From Ilumatobacteraceae bacterium (GTDB taxonomy: Bacteria; Actinomycetota; Acidimicrobiia; Acidimicrobiales; Ilumatobacteraceae), in assembly GCA_025358075.1 (NCBI GenBank), contig JANYKU010000091.1, positions 1-36,293 of the forward strand: a stretch of DNA of 36,293 nt, in the 5' to 3' direction. Below are positions 8,185 to 16,933 of this stretch, one piece after another. A model generated the notes under the pieces. That model ran no database searches. It was not told the DNA's origin and saw only the letters and a list, made by a program, of their open reading frames with translations. Numbering within the stretch: the first letter of the stretch is position 1; every line of letters begins with the position of its first letter. A program made the translations under genes and the position numbers.

Positions 8185-9743
8185 GGGGTGCCGAAGCGCT
8201 GATCCGCACGTTGGTCGCGTCGGGTGTCGACACGTGCTTCATGAACCCGGGCACGTCCGAGATGCACTTCGTCGCCTCGCTCGACGCGGTGCCGGAGATG
8301 CGCGGCGTGCTGTGCCTGTTCGAGGGGGTGGCGACCGGTGCCGCCGATGGGTACGCGCGGATGGCCGGCACGCCGGCAAGCGTCCTCCTCCACCTCGGTC
8401 CCGGGCTGGGCAACGGGCTGGCCAACCTGCACAACGCACGCAAGGGTGCGGTGCCGGTCGTCAACATCGTCGGCGACCACGCCACCACCCACCAGCAGTA
8501 CGACTCGCAGCTCCAGTCCGACATCGAGACCGTCGCCCGCAACGTCTCGGCGTGGATTTCCCGGCCCGCCTCTACCGCAGCGATCGCCCCGGCCGCAGCT
8601 GCGGCGGTCGCGGCTGCGATGGGCCTGCCCGGCCAGGTGGCGACGCTGATCCTGCCCGCCGACCTGTCGTGGGGCGCAGGCGGTGAGCCGGCACCACCCG
8701 TAGCTGCCACCGCACCCCGGCTGATCGACGCCGACCGGGTCGACGAGGTCGCCCGGATCCTGTGCAGCGGCGAGCCCGCAGCACTGTTCCTCGGCGGCCG
8801 AACCCTGCGCGAGCGCGGCCTTCGCGCGGTCGCACGGATCGCCGCCGCGACCGGGGTGCAGTTGCTCGCCGAGACGTTCCCGGCGCGTCTCGAACGTGGC
8901 GGCGGCCTGCCCGAGCCCACGCGGCTTGCCTACCTGGCCGAGTTCGCCGAGCTGCAGCTGCAGCCGCTTCGGCACCTGGTCCTCGTCGACGCGAAAGCAC
9001 CCGTTTCGTTCTTCGCCTATCCGGGTCGGGCGAGCTACCTGGTGCCCGATACGTGCTCGGTACACGACTTGGCCGGTGCCGTGGACGACGTCGAGGCCGC
9101 ACTCGACGCACTCGCCGATGCCATCGGCACAGGCGATGGATCGACGCGTGGCGCCCCGGCCGTCACCGCCCGACCCGACCGGCCGACCGGCGCGCTCACC
9201 GCACAGGCCGTCGCTGCGGCGCTCGGGTCGCTCCTGCCGGAGGGCGCGATCGTCTCCGACGAGGCACAGACGTCCGGTATCTTCAACCCGGCAGCGACTG
9301 CAGGCTCACCGCGGCACACCTGGTTGTGCCTCACCGGCGGCGCCATCGGTCAAGGCCTGCCCGTGGCGACGGGCGCGGCGATCGCGGCCCCCGGCCGGCG
9401 CGTGGTGTCGCTACAGGCCGACGGCAGCGCGATGTACACGATCCAGGCGCTGTGGACCCAGGCCCGCGAGGGCCTCGACGTGACGACGGTGATCTACAAC
9501 AACCGCTCGTACTCGATCCTCAACATGGAGCTGCAGCGCGTTGGGGGCGAGCCGGGTGGCGCGAAGGCGGCGTCGATGCTCGACCTGCACCACCCCGATC
9601 TCGACTTCGTGTCCTTGGCCCGCGGGATGGGCGTTCCCGCGACGCGGGCACAGACCGCCGAGCAGTTCGTGCACCAGCTCGAGCGCTCGTTCAGCGAACC
9701 CGGCCCGAGCCTGATCGAAGCGATCGTGCCACCGCTCCTGTAG
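8181..9743 (+). CDS. ThDP-dependent enzyme (acetolactate synthase / benzoylformate decarboxylase-like)
   Basis: A 520-residue thiamine-diphosphate enzyme of the IlvB/MdlC group. The N-terminal PYR domain has the conserved glutamate in LFEGVATGAADGYAR; the central domain spans roughly residues 180-320; the C-terminal PP domain has the cofactor/Mg motif ADGSAMYT...YNN, with Ala in place of the usual first Gly of GDG. The GTG at 8181 overlaps the previous stop, and translation (MRGAEALIRTLVASGVD) starts exactly where the family does; longer upstream frame lacks similarity. Coupling to the GlcD-like oxidase suggests decarboxylation or carboligation of a 2-oxo acid. True acetolactate synthase is less likely because no small regulatory subunit is present. 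Confidence 0.88.
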   Translation: MRGAEALIRTLVASGVDTCFMNPGTSEMHFVASLDAVPEMRGVLCLFEGVATGAADGYARMAGTPASVLLHLGPGLGNGLANLHNARKGAVPVVNIVGDHATTHQQYDSQLQSDIETVARNVSAWISRPASTAAIAPAAAAAVAAAMGLPGQVATLILPADLSWGAGGEPAPPVAATAPRLIDADRVDEVARILCSGEPAALFLGGRTLRERGLRAVARIAAATGVQLLAETFPARLERGGGLPEPTRLAYLAEFAELQLQPLRHLVLVDAKAPVSFFAYPGRASYLVPDTCSVHDLAGAVDDVEAALDALADAIGTGDGSTRGAPAVTARPDRPTGALTAQAVAAALGSLLPEGAIVSDEAQTSGIFNPAATAGSPRHTWLCLTGGAIGQGLPVATGAAIAAPGRRVVSLQADGSAMYTIQALWTQAREGLDVTTVIYNNRSYSILNMELQRVGGEPGGAKAASMLDLHHPDLDFVSLARGMGVPATRAQTAEQFVHQLERSFSEPGPSLIEAIVPPLL

Positions 9744-9791
9744 TGAAATGCACAAGGGCGCAACCGGTCGAACGCATGAGAGACGATCACC

Positions 9792-9797
9792 TATACT
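9792..9797 (+). promoter_or_regulatory. Candidate -10 box for the cupredoxin/cytochrome operon
   Basis: TATACT stands out in otherwise GC-rich sequence 114 bases before the proposed GTG start. No convincing -35 is visible at the right spacing, so this is a weak call. Confidence 0.3.
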
Positions 9798-9910
9798 TTG
9801 CACGCGTCGCGAAACGACCGGTTCGAGCACGCACGTGATCAGTTCGTCCGGCCCAAGCAGTAGAGCTAATGAGGTCCGGAATTTCCAGAAGATCCGAGGG
9901 AGGAGCGCGC

Positions 9911-10963
9911 GTGGAGCTAGCTGGAAGTCCGCAGGCCTCGCGCAACTACCGCAGGCCTGGCGCGCCGGCGTGTCGGCGGATGGTTCGCTTCCTAGGCGTG
10001 CTTGCAGTTGGCGCTCTGGTGACCGTGGCATGCGCTCCACCGAACAGCCCTGCAGGGTCGAACGACGGCGGAGTATCGATCACAACCGTGGCCTCCGCAG
10101 TCTCGGCCGCAGCGCCGATCGATGTAGCTCTGACCGATACGAAGGGCCTGGATGGCCCAATGGCGCTCACTCCCTTCGCCACAACTGCGACCGCCGGTGA
10201 CGTCACGTTCACCGTGAAGAATCTCGGCACGATCGATCACGAGATGCTCGTGTTGAAGACCGACACTCCGTTCGACAAGATTCCCGTCGCCGATTCTGGT
10301 GATCCACCGGTGCCTGTGACGAGCGGGGCTGACAAGATCGACGAGGCCGACAACGTTGCTGAGACTGGCGATCCCAACCTCAAACCCGGCGACACACGAA
10401 CCTTCGTTGCTGTCGGGTTGGCCCCGGGTCATTACGTGTTGGTGTGCAACCTCGCCAAGCACTACGGCCTGGGCATGCGAGCCGCGTTCACCGTGACGGG
10501 TTCGTCGACAACGACCCCTACGACGTCCGTCGCGTCGACGACGCCTTCGGCGTCGACGCCAGCCTCGGCGGCTGGAGCCGTGTCAGTCGCGGTGGGCGAC
10601 AGCAAAGGTCTCAACGGACCGATGACCCTCGTGGCGGCGGTCAACACCGCCCCGGCCGGTGACGTTACGTTCATCGTGAAGAACACCGGCACGATCGATC
10701 ACGAGATGCTCGTGTTGAAGACCGACACGCCGTTCGACAAGATTCCCATCGCCGATTCCGGTGATCCACCGGTCCCCGTCACGAGCGGGGCCGACAAGAT
10801 CGACGAGGCCGACAACGTCGCCGAGACCGGCGATCCCAACCTCAAACCCGGCGACACACGAACGTTCACCGCTTCCGGGCTGACACCGGGTCATTACGTG
10901 CTGGTGTGCAACCTCGCCAAACACTACGGCCTCGGCATGCGAGCCGCGTTCACCGTGACATGA
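9911..10963 (+). CDS. Lipoprotein with two cupredoxin domains
   Basis: A predicted exported copper protein of 350 residues. From the ATG at 9980 the sequence MVRFLGVLAVGALVTVAC is a classic lipoprotein signal ending in Cys (residue 41 with the longer start). I prefer GTG 9911 because GAGGGAGGAG lies 5 bases upstream, giving a longer basic n-region; 9980 is the alternative. Two cupredoxin domains (about residues 70-196 and 223-350) are almost identical and joined by a Ser/Thr/Ala/Pro linker. Each keeps a full type-1 copper set: His in TIDHEM and the C-x4-H-x4-M run CNLAKHYGLGM. It starts an operon with cytochrome b, Rieske and cytochrome c, so an electron-carrier role outside the membrane is likely. 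Confidence 0.85.
   Translation: MELAGSPQASRNYRRPGAPACRRMVRFLGVLAVGALVTVACAPPNSPAGSNDGGVSITTVASAVSAAAPIDVALTDTKGLDGPMALTPFATTATAGDVTFTVKNLGTIDHEMLVLKTDTPFDKIPVADSGDPPVPVTSGADKIDEADNVAETGDPNLKPGDTRTFVAVGLAPGHYVLVCNLAKHYGLGMRAAFTVTGSSTTTPTTSVASTTPSASTPASAAGAVSVAVGDSKGLNGPMTLVAAVNTAPAGDVTFIVKNTGTIDHEMLVLKTDTPFDKIPIADSGDPPVPVTSGADKIDEADNVAETGDPNLKPGDTRTFTASGLTPGHYVLVCNLAKHYGLGMRAAFTVT
10116..10498 (+). repeat. Cupredoxin-domain tandem repeat, copy 1
   Basis: This segment is repeated in the same orientation 462 bases (154 codons) downstream. The core 10223-10498 is nearly identical at both DNA and protein level, including long exact blocks, whereas the first ~100 bases have diverged more. Confidence 0.9.
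10578..10960 (+). repeat. Cupredoxin-domain tandem repeat, copy 2
   Basis: Second copy, 462 bases from the first, separated by a Ser/Thr/Ala/Pro-coding linker at 10499-10577. All four copper ligands are kept. The similarity at synonymous sites suggests recent duplication or gene conversion. Confidence 0.9.
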
Positions 10964-11220
10964 GCGATACCGAACCTTCCGGCGACGTTGCACCGTCGAG
11001 CTCTTCCGCGGAGATCGGTTGGCTCCGTGCGATCGGCTCGGGGTTGGCCATCCTTGTCGTCGGTTTCGGTGGTGCCGTGTTCGGGGCAGACCGGATTCTG
11101 ACCAAGGCGTTGGGTTTGCGGCGCGCTCCCCGCGAGTATCTCGCAATGGCGTTGTTCTTTCTCGTCGTGATCGTGCTGGCGTGGGTTCTGCGCCGCCTGC
11201 AGGACCGGAAGCTGATCTGA
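10960..11220 (+). CDS. Small two-helix membrane protein
   Basis: An 86-residue protein with a polar Ser-rich N-terminus (MSDTEPSGDVAPSSSS), two hydrophobic helices (about residues 24-43 and 61-79) separated by a basic loop, and a charged C-terminus RRLQDRKLI. The ATG overlaps the stop of the cupredoxin gene (ATGA), and its own stop touches the GTG of the oxidoreductase gene, so it is translated as part of the operon. No family is recognised. Position suggests an accessory subunit or anchor of the cytochrome b/Rieske complex; that is inference. Confidence 0.75.
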   Translation: MSDTEPSGDVAPSSSSAEIGWLRAIGSGLAILVVGFGGAVFGADRILTKALGLRRAPREYLAMALFFLVVIVLAWVLRRLQDRKLI

Positions 11221-13032
11221 GTGCCTGACCCAACGGTCCCGGATGCGAAGTGGATGTGGGACAACGAACCGTGCCGTGCCGCCTGCCCGGTACACACCGA
11301 CGCCGGTGCCTACGTCACGGCGATCGCCGAGGGCCGCCACCGCGACGCCTACCTCATCGCCCGGGCGCCCAACCCGTTCGCCTCGATCTGTGGTCGAGTC
11401 TGCGCGGCTCCGTGTGAAACCGCGTGCCGGCGAGGCACGGTCGACGCGCCCATCGCCATCCGGGCCCTGAAGCGGTTCGTGACCGAAAGCTTCGGCGTGG
11501 AGAGCTTCGCCGCGAGCACCCTGTGGCACGAGGCCCACGGGCCTATACCTCCCGCGACTCTCGGCTCGATCGGCGTTGTCGGCGGCGGGCCCGCCGGACT
11601 CAGCGCCGCGTACGAGCTTCGTCGTCTCGGTCATCCCGTCACCGTCTATGAAGCCGCCGACCGACTCGGCGGGATGATGGTCTTGGGCATCCCCGAGTAC
11701 CGCCTCGCCCGAGGGCTCATCTCGCGCGAGATCGACGCGATCCTCGAGCTCGGAATCGATGTCGAGCTGAACTTCCGGGTAGGCCGCGATGCGACGCTCG
11801 AGGAGTTGCTGTCGCGCCACGAGTCTCTGTTCCTGGCGGTCGGCACGGGTCGGGGGCGGGGTCTCGACCTCCCGGGCAACCAGCTCGACGGCGTCATGCG
11901 AGCGGTCGAGTTCCTTCTCAACGTCAACCAGGGCTTCCGTGCCTACATCGGCCAGCGGCTCGTTGTGGTGGGTGGCGGGAACGTCGCATTCGACGCCGCC
12001 CGCACCGCCCTGCGCTTGGCCGCCGGCGGGGCGGAGACGGCACCGGACACGACACCACCGCCGGAAGACGGCACGGTCGATGATGCCCGCCGGGGCATGA
12101 TCACCACCCTCGATGTTGCACGCGCGGCGGTGCGAGCCGGTGTCCTTCACGTCACCGTCATCGCTCTCGAGTCCCCTGACGAAATCCCGGCCGATCCCGA
12201 GGAGATCGCCGAGGCCGAGGCCGAGGGAATCACCATCCTCTACCGCAAGGGACCGCACCGCTTCGTCGGCGATGGCAACCGGGTCACCGGCCTCGAGACC
12301 ATCGACGTCGAGTCCGTGTTCGATGCCGAGCATCGGTTCAGCCCGACCTTCAAGCCCGGCACCGAGGCGGTGCTCGCCGCAGACACGGTCATCCTCGCTG
12401 TCGGTCAAACGGCCGATCTCGAGGTGATCGTCGGCACCGACCTGGAGCAGAATCGGGGCGGCATCAAGACCGACCCGGCCACGCTGCGAACATCACACCC
12501 GCGCATCTGGGCCGGCGGCGACGTCGCCCACGGGCCACGCAACCTCATTGACGCCATCGCCGACGGGCAGCGTGCTGCGGCCTCGATCCACTCTGGAGCG
12601 AGTAGTCCTCCCGACCACTCGGTGCGGATCGAGTTGAGCCGTCGCGTCGGGTTCCGTCGCCTCTCCACGGGATACGACGCAATCGCCCGCCAGCCGATTC
12701 CGGCTACGCCAAGCGATCGCCGGATCGGCTTCACCGAGGTCGAGGTTGGCTACGGAGCGCACGATGCCTGGCTCGAGTCGCTTCGCTGCCTACGGTGCTT
12801 CGATAACGTCATGCTCGATCCAAGCCTCTGCATCCTGTGCGGGCTGTGCGTCGATGTCTGTCCACCGAACTGCATCACCATCGCTCGCGCCGACCTTGCC
12901 GGCCTCGGCACCGAGGCGCAGAGCGTGCTGTTGCTCGACGAGGACACGTGCATTCGTTGCGGGCTCTGCGTCAACCGTTGCCCGCCCGGGGCGTTGTCGA
13001 TGGCGCACGCGAAGGAGTTGACCAGTGGCTGA
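11221..13032 (+). CDS. GltD-like FAD/NAD(P) oxidoreductase with ferredoxin domain
   Basis: A 603-residue iron-sulfur flavoprotein. The N-terminus carries the Cys sets of the glutamate-synthase small-chain type ([24 protein letters not shown]) for [4Fe-4S] clusters. Next are the FAD site [20 protein letters not shown] (about residue 119), a second nucleotide site [20 protein letters not shown], and the closing FAD motif [20 protein letters not shown]. The last ~80 residues are a 2x[4Fe-4S] ferredoxin ([12 protein letters not shown] and [12 protein letters not shown]). GTG follows the previous stop directly; the stop overlaps cytochrome b by 8 bases. No GltB large subunit is present, so it more likely moves electrons between NAD(P)H and the b-type cytochrome or quinone than makes glutamate. 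Confidence 0.85.
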   Translation: MPDPTVPDAKWMWDNEPCRAACPVHTDAGAYVTAIAEGRHRDAYLIARAPNPFASICGRVCAAPCETACRRGTVDAPIAIRALKRFVTESFGVESFAASTLWHEAHGPIPPATLGSIGVVGGGPAGLSAAYELRRLGHPVTVYEAADRLGGMMVLGIPEYRLARGLISREIDAILELGIDVELNFRVGRDATLEELLSRHESLFLAVGTGRGRGLDLPGNQLDGVMRAVEFLLNVNQGFRAYIGQRLVVVGGGNVAFDAARTALRLAAGGAETAPDTTPPPEDGTVDDARRGMITTLDVARAAVRAGVLHVTVIALESPDEIPADPEEIAEAEAEGITILYRKGPHRFVGDGNRVTGLETIDVESVFDAEHRFSPTFKPGTEAVLAADTVILAVGQTADLEVIVGTDLEQNRGGIKTDPATLRTSHPRIWAGGDVAHGPRNLIDAIADGQRAAASIHSGASSPPDHSVRIELSRRVGFRRLSTGYDAIARQPIPATPSDRRIGFTEVEVGYGAHDAWLESLRCLRCFDNVMLDPSLCILCGLCVDVCPPNCITIARADLAGLGTEAQSVLLLDEDTCIRCGLCVNRCPPGALSMAHAKELTSG

Positions 13033-14425
13033 CGTGCAGACGCCTCCGGCTCCCGGCGACGGGTCCGACGGCTCCGAGACCCCAACTCGCGACGCCCTCG
13101 AACCGGGCGAGGCCTTCGCGCCCGGCACCGGGCTCGCGGCGCGAATCGAGCGCAGCAACGCGTGGCGATCGTTGTTCCGCCACCCGAACATCGACACTCC
13201 ACGCGGCCGGGCGTTGCAGTCGTTCTCCAACTTCTTCCTCCACCTCTACCCAGTGAAGATCCCGGCCCGAGTGCTGCGAATGCGCTACTCGTTCCGGTTG
13301 GGGTTCATCGTCACGGTGCTGTTCTTCATCCTCGTGCTGACCGGCGTGTACTTGATGTTCTTCTACACACCCGCGGTCGGCTCGGCGTACGGAGACATGC
13401 AGCACCTCCGCACCGGCGTCGGCTTCGGGCAGCTCGTGCGCAACGTGCACCGTTGGTCGGCACACCTCATGGTGCTCGCCGTGTTCCTCCACATGATGCG
13501 TACCTTCTTTGCGGGGGCATACAAGAAGCCCCGCGAGTTCAACTGGGTGATCGGCGTCGTCCTGTTGCTGTTGACCCTCCTCCTCTCGTTCACCGGGTAC
13601 CTGCTGCCGTGGGACCAGCTCAGCTACTGGGCGGTCACTGTCGGCACGAACCTCGTGCAGTACGTCCCGTTCCTCGGCCACAGCCTCACGAAGCTGCTGA
13701 TCGGCGGCGACACGCTCGGCCAAGCGACGCTGCTGCGTTTCTACGCCCTCCATGTCGCCGTGCTCCCGTTGCTCGTCGTGCTGACCATCTGCATCCACAT
13801 CTGGCGGGTGCGCAAGGATGGCTTCGCCGTACCAAGGTTGTCGGTCGGCGAAACCACGTCGGCAGGAACCTTCGAAGAGGAAGCGACTGCGGTGCCATCG
13901 CGCGTGCCGTCCAATGCGCCCAAGGACCTGTACGGCGCTCGTACCAGGGTCCTCGGCGTCGTCGACCGGGAGTCGATCACCGCCGAAGAACGCGCCGTCG
14001 ACGACACCGTTTTCACCTGGCCGCACCTGCTCGTTCGCCACGCGGTGGTCGCTCTGGGCGTGTGTGCCACAGTGCTGGTGCTCGGCGTCGCGTTCGTCGC
14101 CCCGCTGCGGGGCCTGGCGAACCCGAACTTGACTCCAGAGCCGGCCAAGGCACCGTGGTACTTCGCCGGCCTCCAGGAGTTGCTGTCGCACTTCGACCCG
14201 CTCGTTGCCGGGCTGCTCGTCCCCGCCGGCGCAGTGTTGGTGTTGGTGCTCCTTCCCTACATCGATCGCAACCCGTCCACACTGGCTCGCAACCGCAAGG
14301 TGGCGATCGTCGTCTTTTCCAGTCTGATGCTCATCGCGGTCGTGCTCACGGTCATCGGGACGTTCTTCAGGGGTCCGGGCTGGCGATTCGTCGTACCGTG
14401 GACCCATTGGTACGTAGAGCTCTAA
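13025..14425 (+). CDS. Cytochrome b (fused b6 + subunit IV type)
   Basis: The quinol-oxidising membrane subunit of a Rieske/cytochrome b complex, 466 residues. After a polar 80-residue N-terminus come the four b6-type helices. The haem ligands are visible: H142 and H156 ([18 protein letters not shown]) and H243 and H258 (LHVAVLPLL...CIHIWR). The second pair is 15 apart, as in b6 proteins, not 14 as in bc1. A ~70-residue hydrophilic linker leads to a three-helix subunit-IV-like half. At the quinol-oxidation site the usual PEWY is APWY (376-379). It starts with GTG inside the end of the oxidoreductase gene and is followed by Rieske and cytochrome c genes. Confidence 0.93.
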   Translation: MADVQTPPAPGDGSDGSETPTRDALEPGEAFAPGTGLAARIERSNAWRSLFRHPNIDTPRGRALQSFSNFFLHLYPVKIPARVLRMRYSFRLGFIVTVLFFILVLTGVYLMFFYTPAVGSAYGDMQHLRTGVGFGQLVRNVHRWSAHLMVLAVFLHMMRTFFAGAYKKPREFNWVIGVVLLLLTLLLSFTGYLLPWDQLSYWAVTVGTNLVQYVPFLGHSLTKLLIGGDTLGQATLLRFYALHVAVLPLLVVLTICIHIWRVRKDGFAVPRLSVGETTSAGTFEEEATAVPSRVPSNAPKDLYGARTRVLGVVDRESITAEERAVDDTVFTWPHLLVRHAVVALGVCATVLVLGVAFVAPLRGLANPNLTPEPAKAPWYFAGLQELLSHFDPLVAGLLVPAGAVLVLVLLPYIDRNPSTLARNRKVAIVVFSSLMLIAVVLTVIGTFFRGPGWRFVVPWTHWYVEL

Positions 14426-14437
14426 AGGAGATTGCCG

Positions 14438-14938
14438 ATGACCACGACACGCCGCAGATTCTTGCGATCCGGATGGAAGCTTGGTGGCACCATTCTCACG
14501 GCAGCGGCTGGCTGGACCACGTACGAGTCGCTTCGTCCGCTCGTCGGCTCTGCCACGGGAGCCACCGTCGAGCTCGGTACTCCGTCGAACTACGCCCCAG
14601 GGACTGCGACCTACGTATCGGCCGCCCGCCTGTTCGTCGCCAACACCGGCAGCTTCCTGTACGCCATGTCGCAGAAGTGCCCCCACCTCGGGTGCCGGGT
14701 TCCGTTCTGCGAATCATCGGGTCAGTTCGAGTGTCCTTGCCATGGGTCGAAGTACAACATTGGTGGCGAGTGGATCGAAGGGCCTGCACCACGCGGCTTG
14801 GACCGCTTCGCCCTCACCCTCGACAGCAAGACCGGGACGCTGTCGGCGGACACGTCGACCGTCATCGTCGGGCCTCCACGCGGAGCCAAGCAGTTCGTCA
14901 CACCCGCCAAGGGCCCGTCTTGCATCCCGAAGGCTTGA
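14438..14938 (+). CDS. Rieske [2Fe-2S] protein, Tat-exported
   Basis: A 166-residue Rieske subunit that carries electrons from quinol to the cytochrome c. Its start TTTRRRFLRSGWKLGG holds a twin-arginine motif (RRRFL) followed by a hydrophobic helix that anchors it. The cluster boxes are CPHLGC (C81, H83, C86) and CPCHGS (C99, C101, H102); C86 and C101 would form the usual disulfide. ATG 14438 has AAAGGAG 7 bases upstream, clearly better than an upstream TTG. It lies 12 bases after the cytochrome b gene and 3 bases before the cytochrome c gene. Confidence 0.93.
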   Translation: MTTTRRRFLRSGWKLGGTILTAAAGWTTYESLRPLVGSATGATVELGTPSNYAPGTATYVSAARLFVANTGSFLYAMSQKCPHLGCRVPFCESSGQFECPCHGSKYNIGGEWIEGPAPRGLDRFALTLDSKTGTLSADTSTVIVGPPRGAKQFVTPAKGPSCIPKA

Positions 14939-14941
14939 GCG

Positions 14942-15439
14942 ATGCCCCGCGATCGTCCCACTGCGCCGCCATTCGAGCCCGACGCACTTGAGCGCAGTCT
15001 CGACCGGTACCTCATCTGGGGCATCGTCTTCATGGTGCTGCTCGTGGCCGGCTTCATCGCCTACCAGGTGCGCGAGCCCGGCTTGCGCGCTGATGCCGCG
15101 AAGGCTCAGGAGTCCTCATACCGTGACATCGGCACCCAGTTGTTCGCGACCAACTGCTCGTCATGCCACGGCAAGGGTGCCGTCGGTGGCAGCGCGCCCG
15201 TGCTGAACTCGCAGCAGTTCCTGAAGAGCACCACCGATCTCCAGATCAACAACCTGATCGCCGGAGGCGTGCCCGGCACCGACATGCCGCCATGGAGTCT
15301 CGCCTTCGAGGGCACCCTGACCGACGAGCAGATCCGCCAGATCACGACCTATCTCCGATCGCTCGAGCCCAGCGCTCCGAGCGTGCCAGCCTGGCGCCAA
15401 GGCAGCAAGTCAACCAGTTCTACGACGACCGCCCCGTAA
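14942..15439 (+). CDS. Membrane-anchored monohaem cytochrome c
   Basis: A 165-residue class I cytochrome c. A single N-terminal helix (about residues 22-43, LIWGIVFMVLLVAGFIAYQV) anchors it. The haem site is C72-S-S-C75-H76, in the context FATNCSSCHGKGAVGG; the likely sixth ligand is the Met of PGTDMPPW, and the C-terminal helix LTDEQIRQITTYLRSL is typical. It ends in a Ser/Thr-rich tail. As last gene of the run it would accept electrons from the Rieske protein and pass them to an oxidase or the cupredoxin. Confidence 0.9.
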   Translation: MPRDRPTAPPFEPDALERSLDRYLIWGIVFMVLLVAGFIAYQVREPGLRADAAKAQESSYRDIGTQLFATNCSSCHGKGAVGGSAPVLNSQQFLKSTTDLQINNLIAGGVPGTDMPPWSLAFEGTLTDEQIRQITTYLRSLEPSAPSVPAWRQGSKSTSSTTTAP

Positions 15440-15500
15440 CGGTTGCCCCTCCATCATCTGCCCGCAAGCTGTGCCATAGCCGGCTACCAGAGCGATTTGA

Positions 15501-16829
15501 TCAGACCCCTTCTCGGGCGGGCTTGGCGCGACGCGGAACACGACGGGTAGGTGGGGTTGTCGCGGTGTTACCGGTTGGGCTCGCCAGGGCACGCTCGAGA
15601 CCCGTGAAGAGATCGACAACGTCGGCTGCTTCGAAGACGCGATATCGCTGCCGCCCGACGTTGCGTTGCCGCAGCACGCCGGCGGCTTCGAGGCGGTTGA
15701 CGGCCTCACCTGTTCGCATCTCCGAGCGCCCGATCAATCGCGCGGCGGTCTCGACGGTGATCACCGGAACCCCCGGTAGCACCTCGAGGAGCAACTCGAC
15801 CGCCGAGTTCGCGCGGACTCGACCCAGCCGTTCCCGCCACGCGGCGTCGAGCGCGTCGATCTTCGTTGCGTACGCCTCGGCGTCGCTGCAGGATCGGTTC
15901 GCCGCAGTCGCGAAGGTGCGTAACCATGTGCCGGCGCCCGCTGAGCGCGCCGGGCTGTCGGGTGTGCCGATGTGCCGGTATGCGGTAAGGCCAGCGATGT
16001 AGTCGGTCGCCCAGGTGGCGAGCACGAGACTGATCGGCGGGACGAAACGGGGTGCGAGGCCGCGTCGACGAAGGATCATGTGGATGAGGGCGCGGCCAGT
16101 GCGGCCGTTGCCATCGGCGAACGGGTGGATCGTCTCGAACTGAGCATGGGCGACCGCGGCCTGGATGAGGGCGGGGTGATCGTCACCGTTCATGTACTCG
16201 AGCAAGTCGTCCAGCAGGCCCTCAACCGCCTCGGGTGGTGGCGGGACGAACGCCGCCGAGCACGGGTTGTAGCTGCTGCCGCCGATCCAGTTCTGAACGG
16301 TTCGCAACTTGCCGCCGACCGCTGGGGTCGGGGATCGTTCCATCAGGATCCGATGCACCCCGAGAAGGTCGTCGACGGTGATCGTGCCGGTCGACGAGCC
16401 GAGCTCGACCGCTGCTTGCGTCGCCGCGACGTTGGCGAGCACCTCGACGGCGATCCGATCCGCCGCGTCGCCCCCCTGGGCAAGCACGGCCTCGGCGTCG
16501 AGCAGCCGGCGCGGGCCCGCGTCCAGCCCTTCGATCTTCGACGAGGCCACTGACTCGGCGCGCAGCAAGAACCTCGCCAGCCCTTCGAGGCTGACGTGCG
16601 ATGTTCCGGAGGTGTCCAGCCGCCGAATCGCTGCTTCCGCATCGGTGAGATCGGCGACGAGGTCGGCAGCAACGACAAGATCCCAGCTCGCCAGCCGATC
16701 GGGGAGGTAGGTGTCGTAGTCGCAGCCCTCACGGTCGCGGCGGCTCATCCCTTCGAACGAGGCCGTCCAACGGCATCGGATCAGCTCTCCCACAACCGTG
16801 ACCCCTCTCGCTCTAAGTAACGCTTGCAC
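15501..16829 (-). CDS. Fic-family protein (class II, with C-terminal HTH)
   Basis: Fic enzymes usually transfer AMP to target proteins. The active-site motif HPFADGNGRTGR is complete, including the catalytic His. An N-terminal inhibitory helix is present: SSKIEGL fits the (S/T)xxxE(G/N) pattern, so activity should be self-restrained (class II). The C-terminal ~100 residues look like a winged-helix domain (VETAARLIGRSEMRTGEAVNRLEAAG). The GTG at 16829 gives 442 residues; an internal ATG at 16748 (MSRRDREG) would give 415 and is a real alternative, as the first 27 residues are not typical. It converges on the cytochrome operon, with no regulator or antitoxin beside it. Confidence 0.9.
   Translation of the reverse strand: MQALLRARGVTVVGELIRCRWTASFEGMSRRDREGCDYDTYLPDRLASWDLVVAADLVADLTDAEAAIRRLDTSGTSHVSLEGLARFLLRAESVASSKIEGLDAGPRRLLDAEAVLAQGGDAADRIAVEVLANVAATQAAVELGSSTGTITVDDLLGVHRILMERSPTPAVGGKLRTVQNWIGGSSYNPCSAAFVPPPPEAVEGLLDDLLEYMNGDDHPALIQAAVAHAQFETIHPFADGNGRTGRALIHMILRRRGLAPRFVPPISLVLATWATDYIAGLTAYRHIGTPDSPARSAGAGTWLRTFATAANRSCSDAEAYATKIDALDAAWRERLGRVRANSAVELLLEVLPGVPVITVETAARLIGRSEMRTGEAVNRLEAAGVLRQRNVGRQRYRVFEAADVVDLFTGLERALASPTGNTATTPPTRRVPRRAKPAREGV
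16018..16052. repeat. 35-bp block shared with 1541-1575 (copy 2)
   Basis: This part of the intact Fic gene, encoding RFVPPISLVLA on the minus strand, matches 34 of 35 bases at 1541-1575, some 14.5 kb away and in the same orientation. Confidence 0.75.
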
Positions 16830-16933
16830 TCTAACCGTTATCCGGGTGCCTCGAAATGCAACACTTCCTTCATTGCGATGACCGCCTGAAATGGAGCGAG
16901 CGGAAACACGCCGGCGAGTGCCAGAGCGGCCGG

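Noticed and set aside
12971-14686. 571-residue minus-strand frame over cytochrome b
   Set aside because: Plus strand has haem ligands and family motifs; the minus frame has none.
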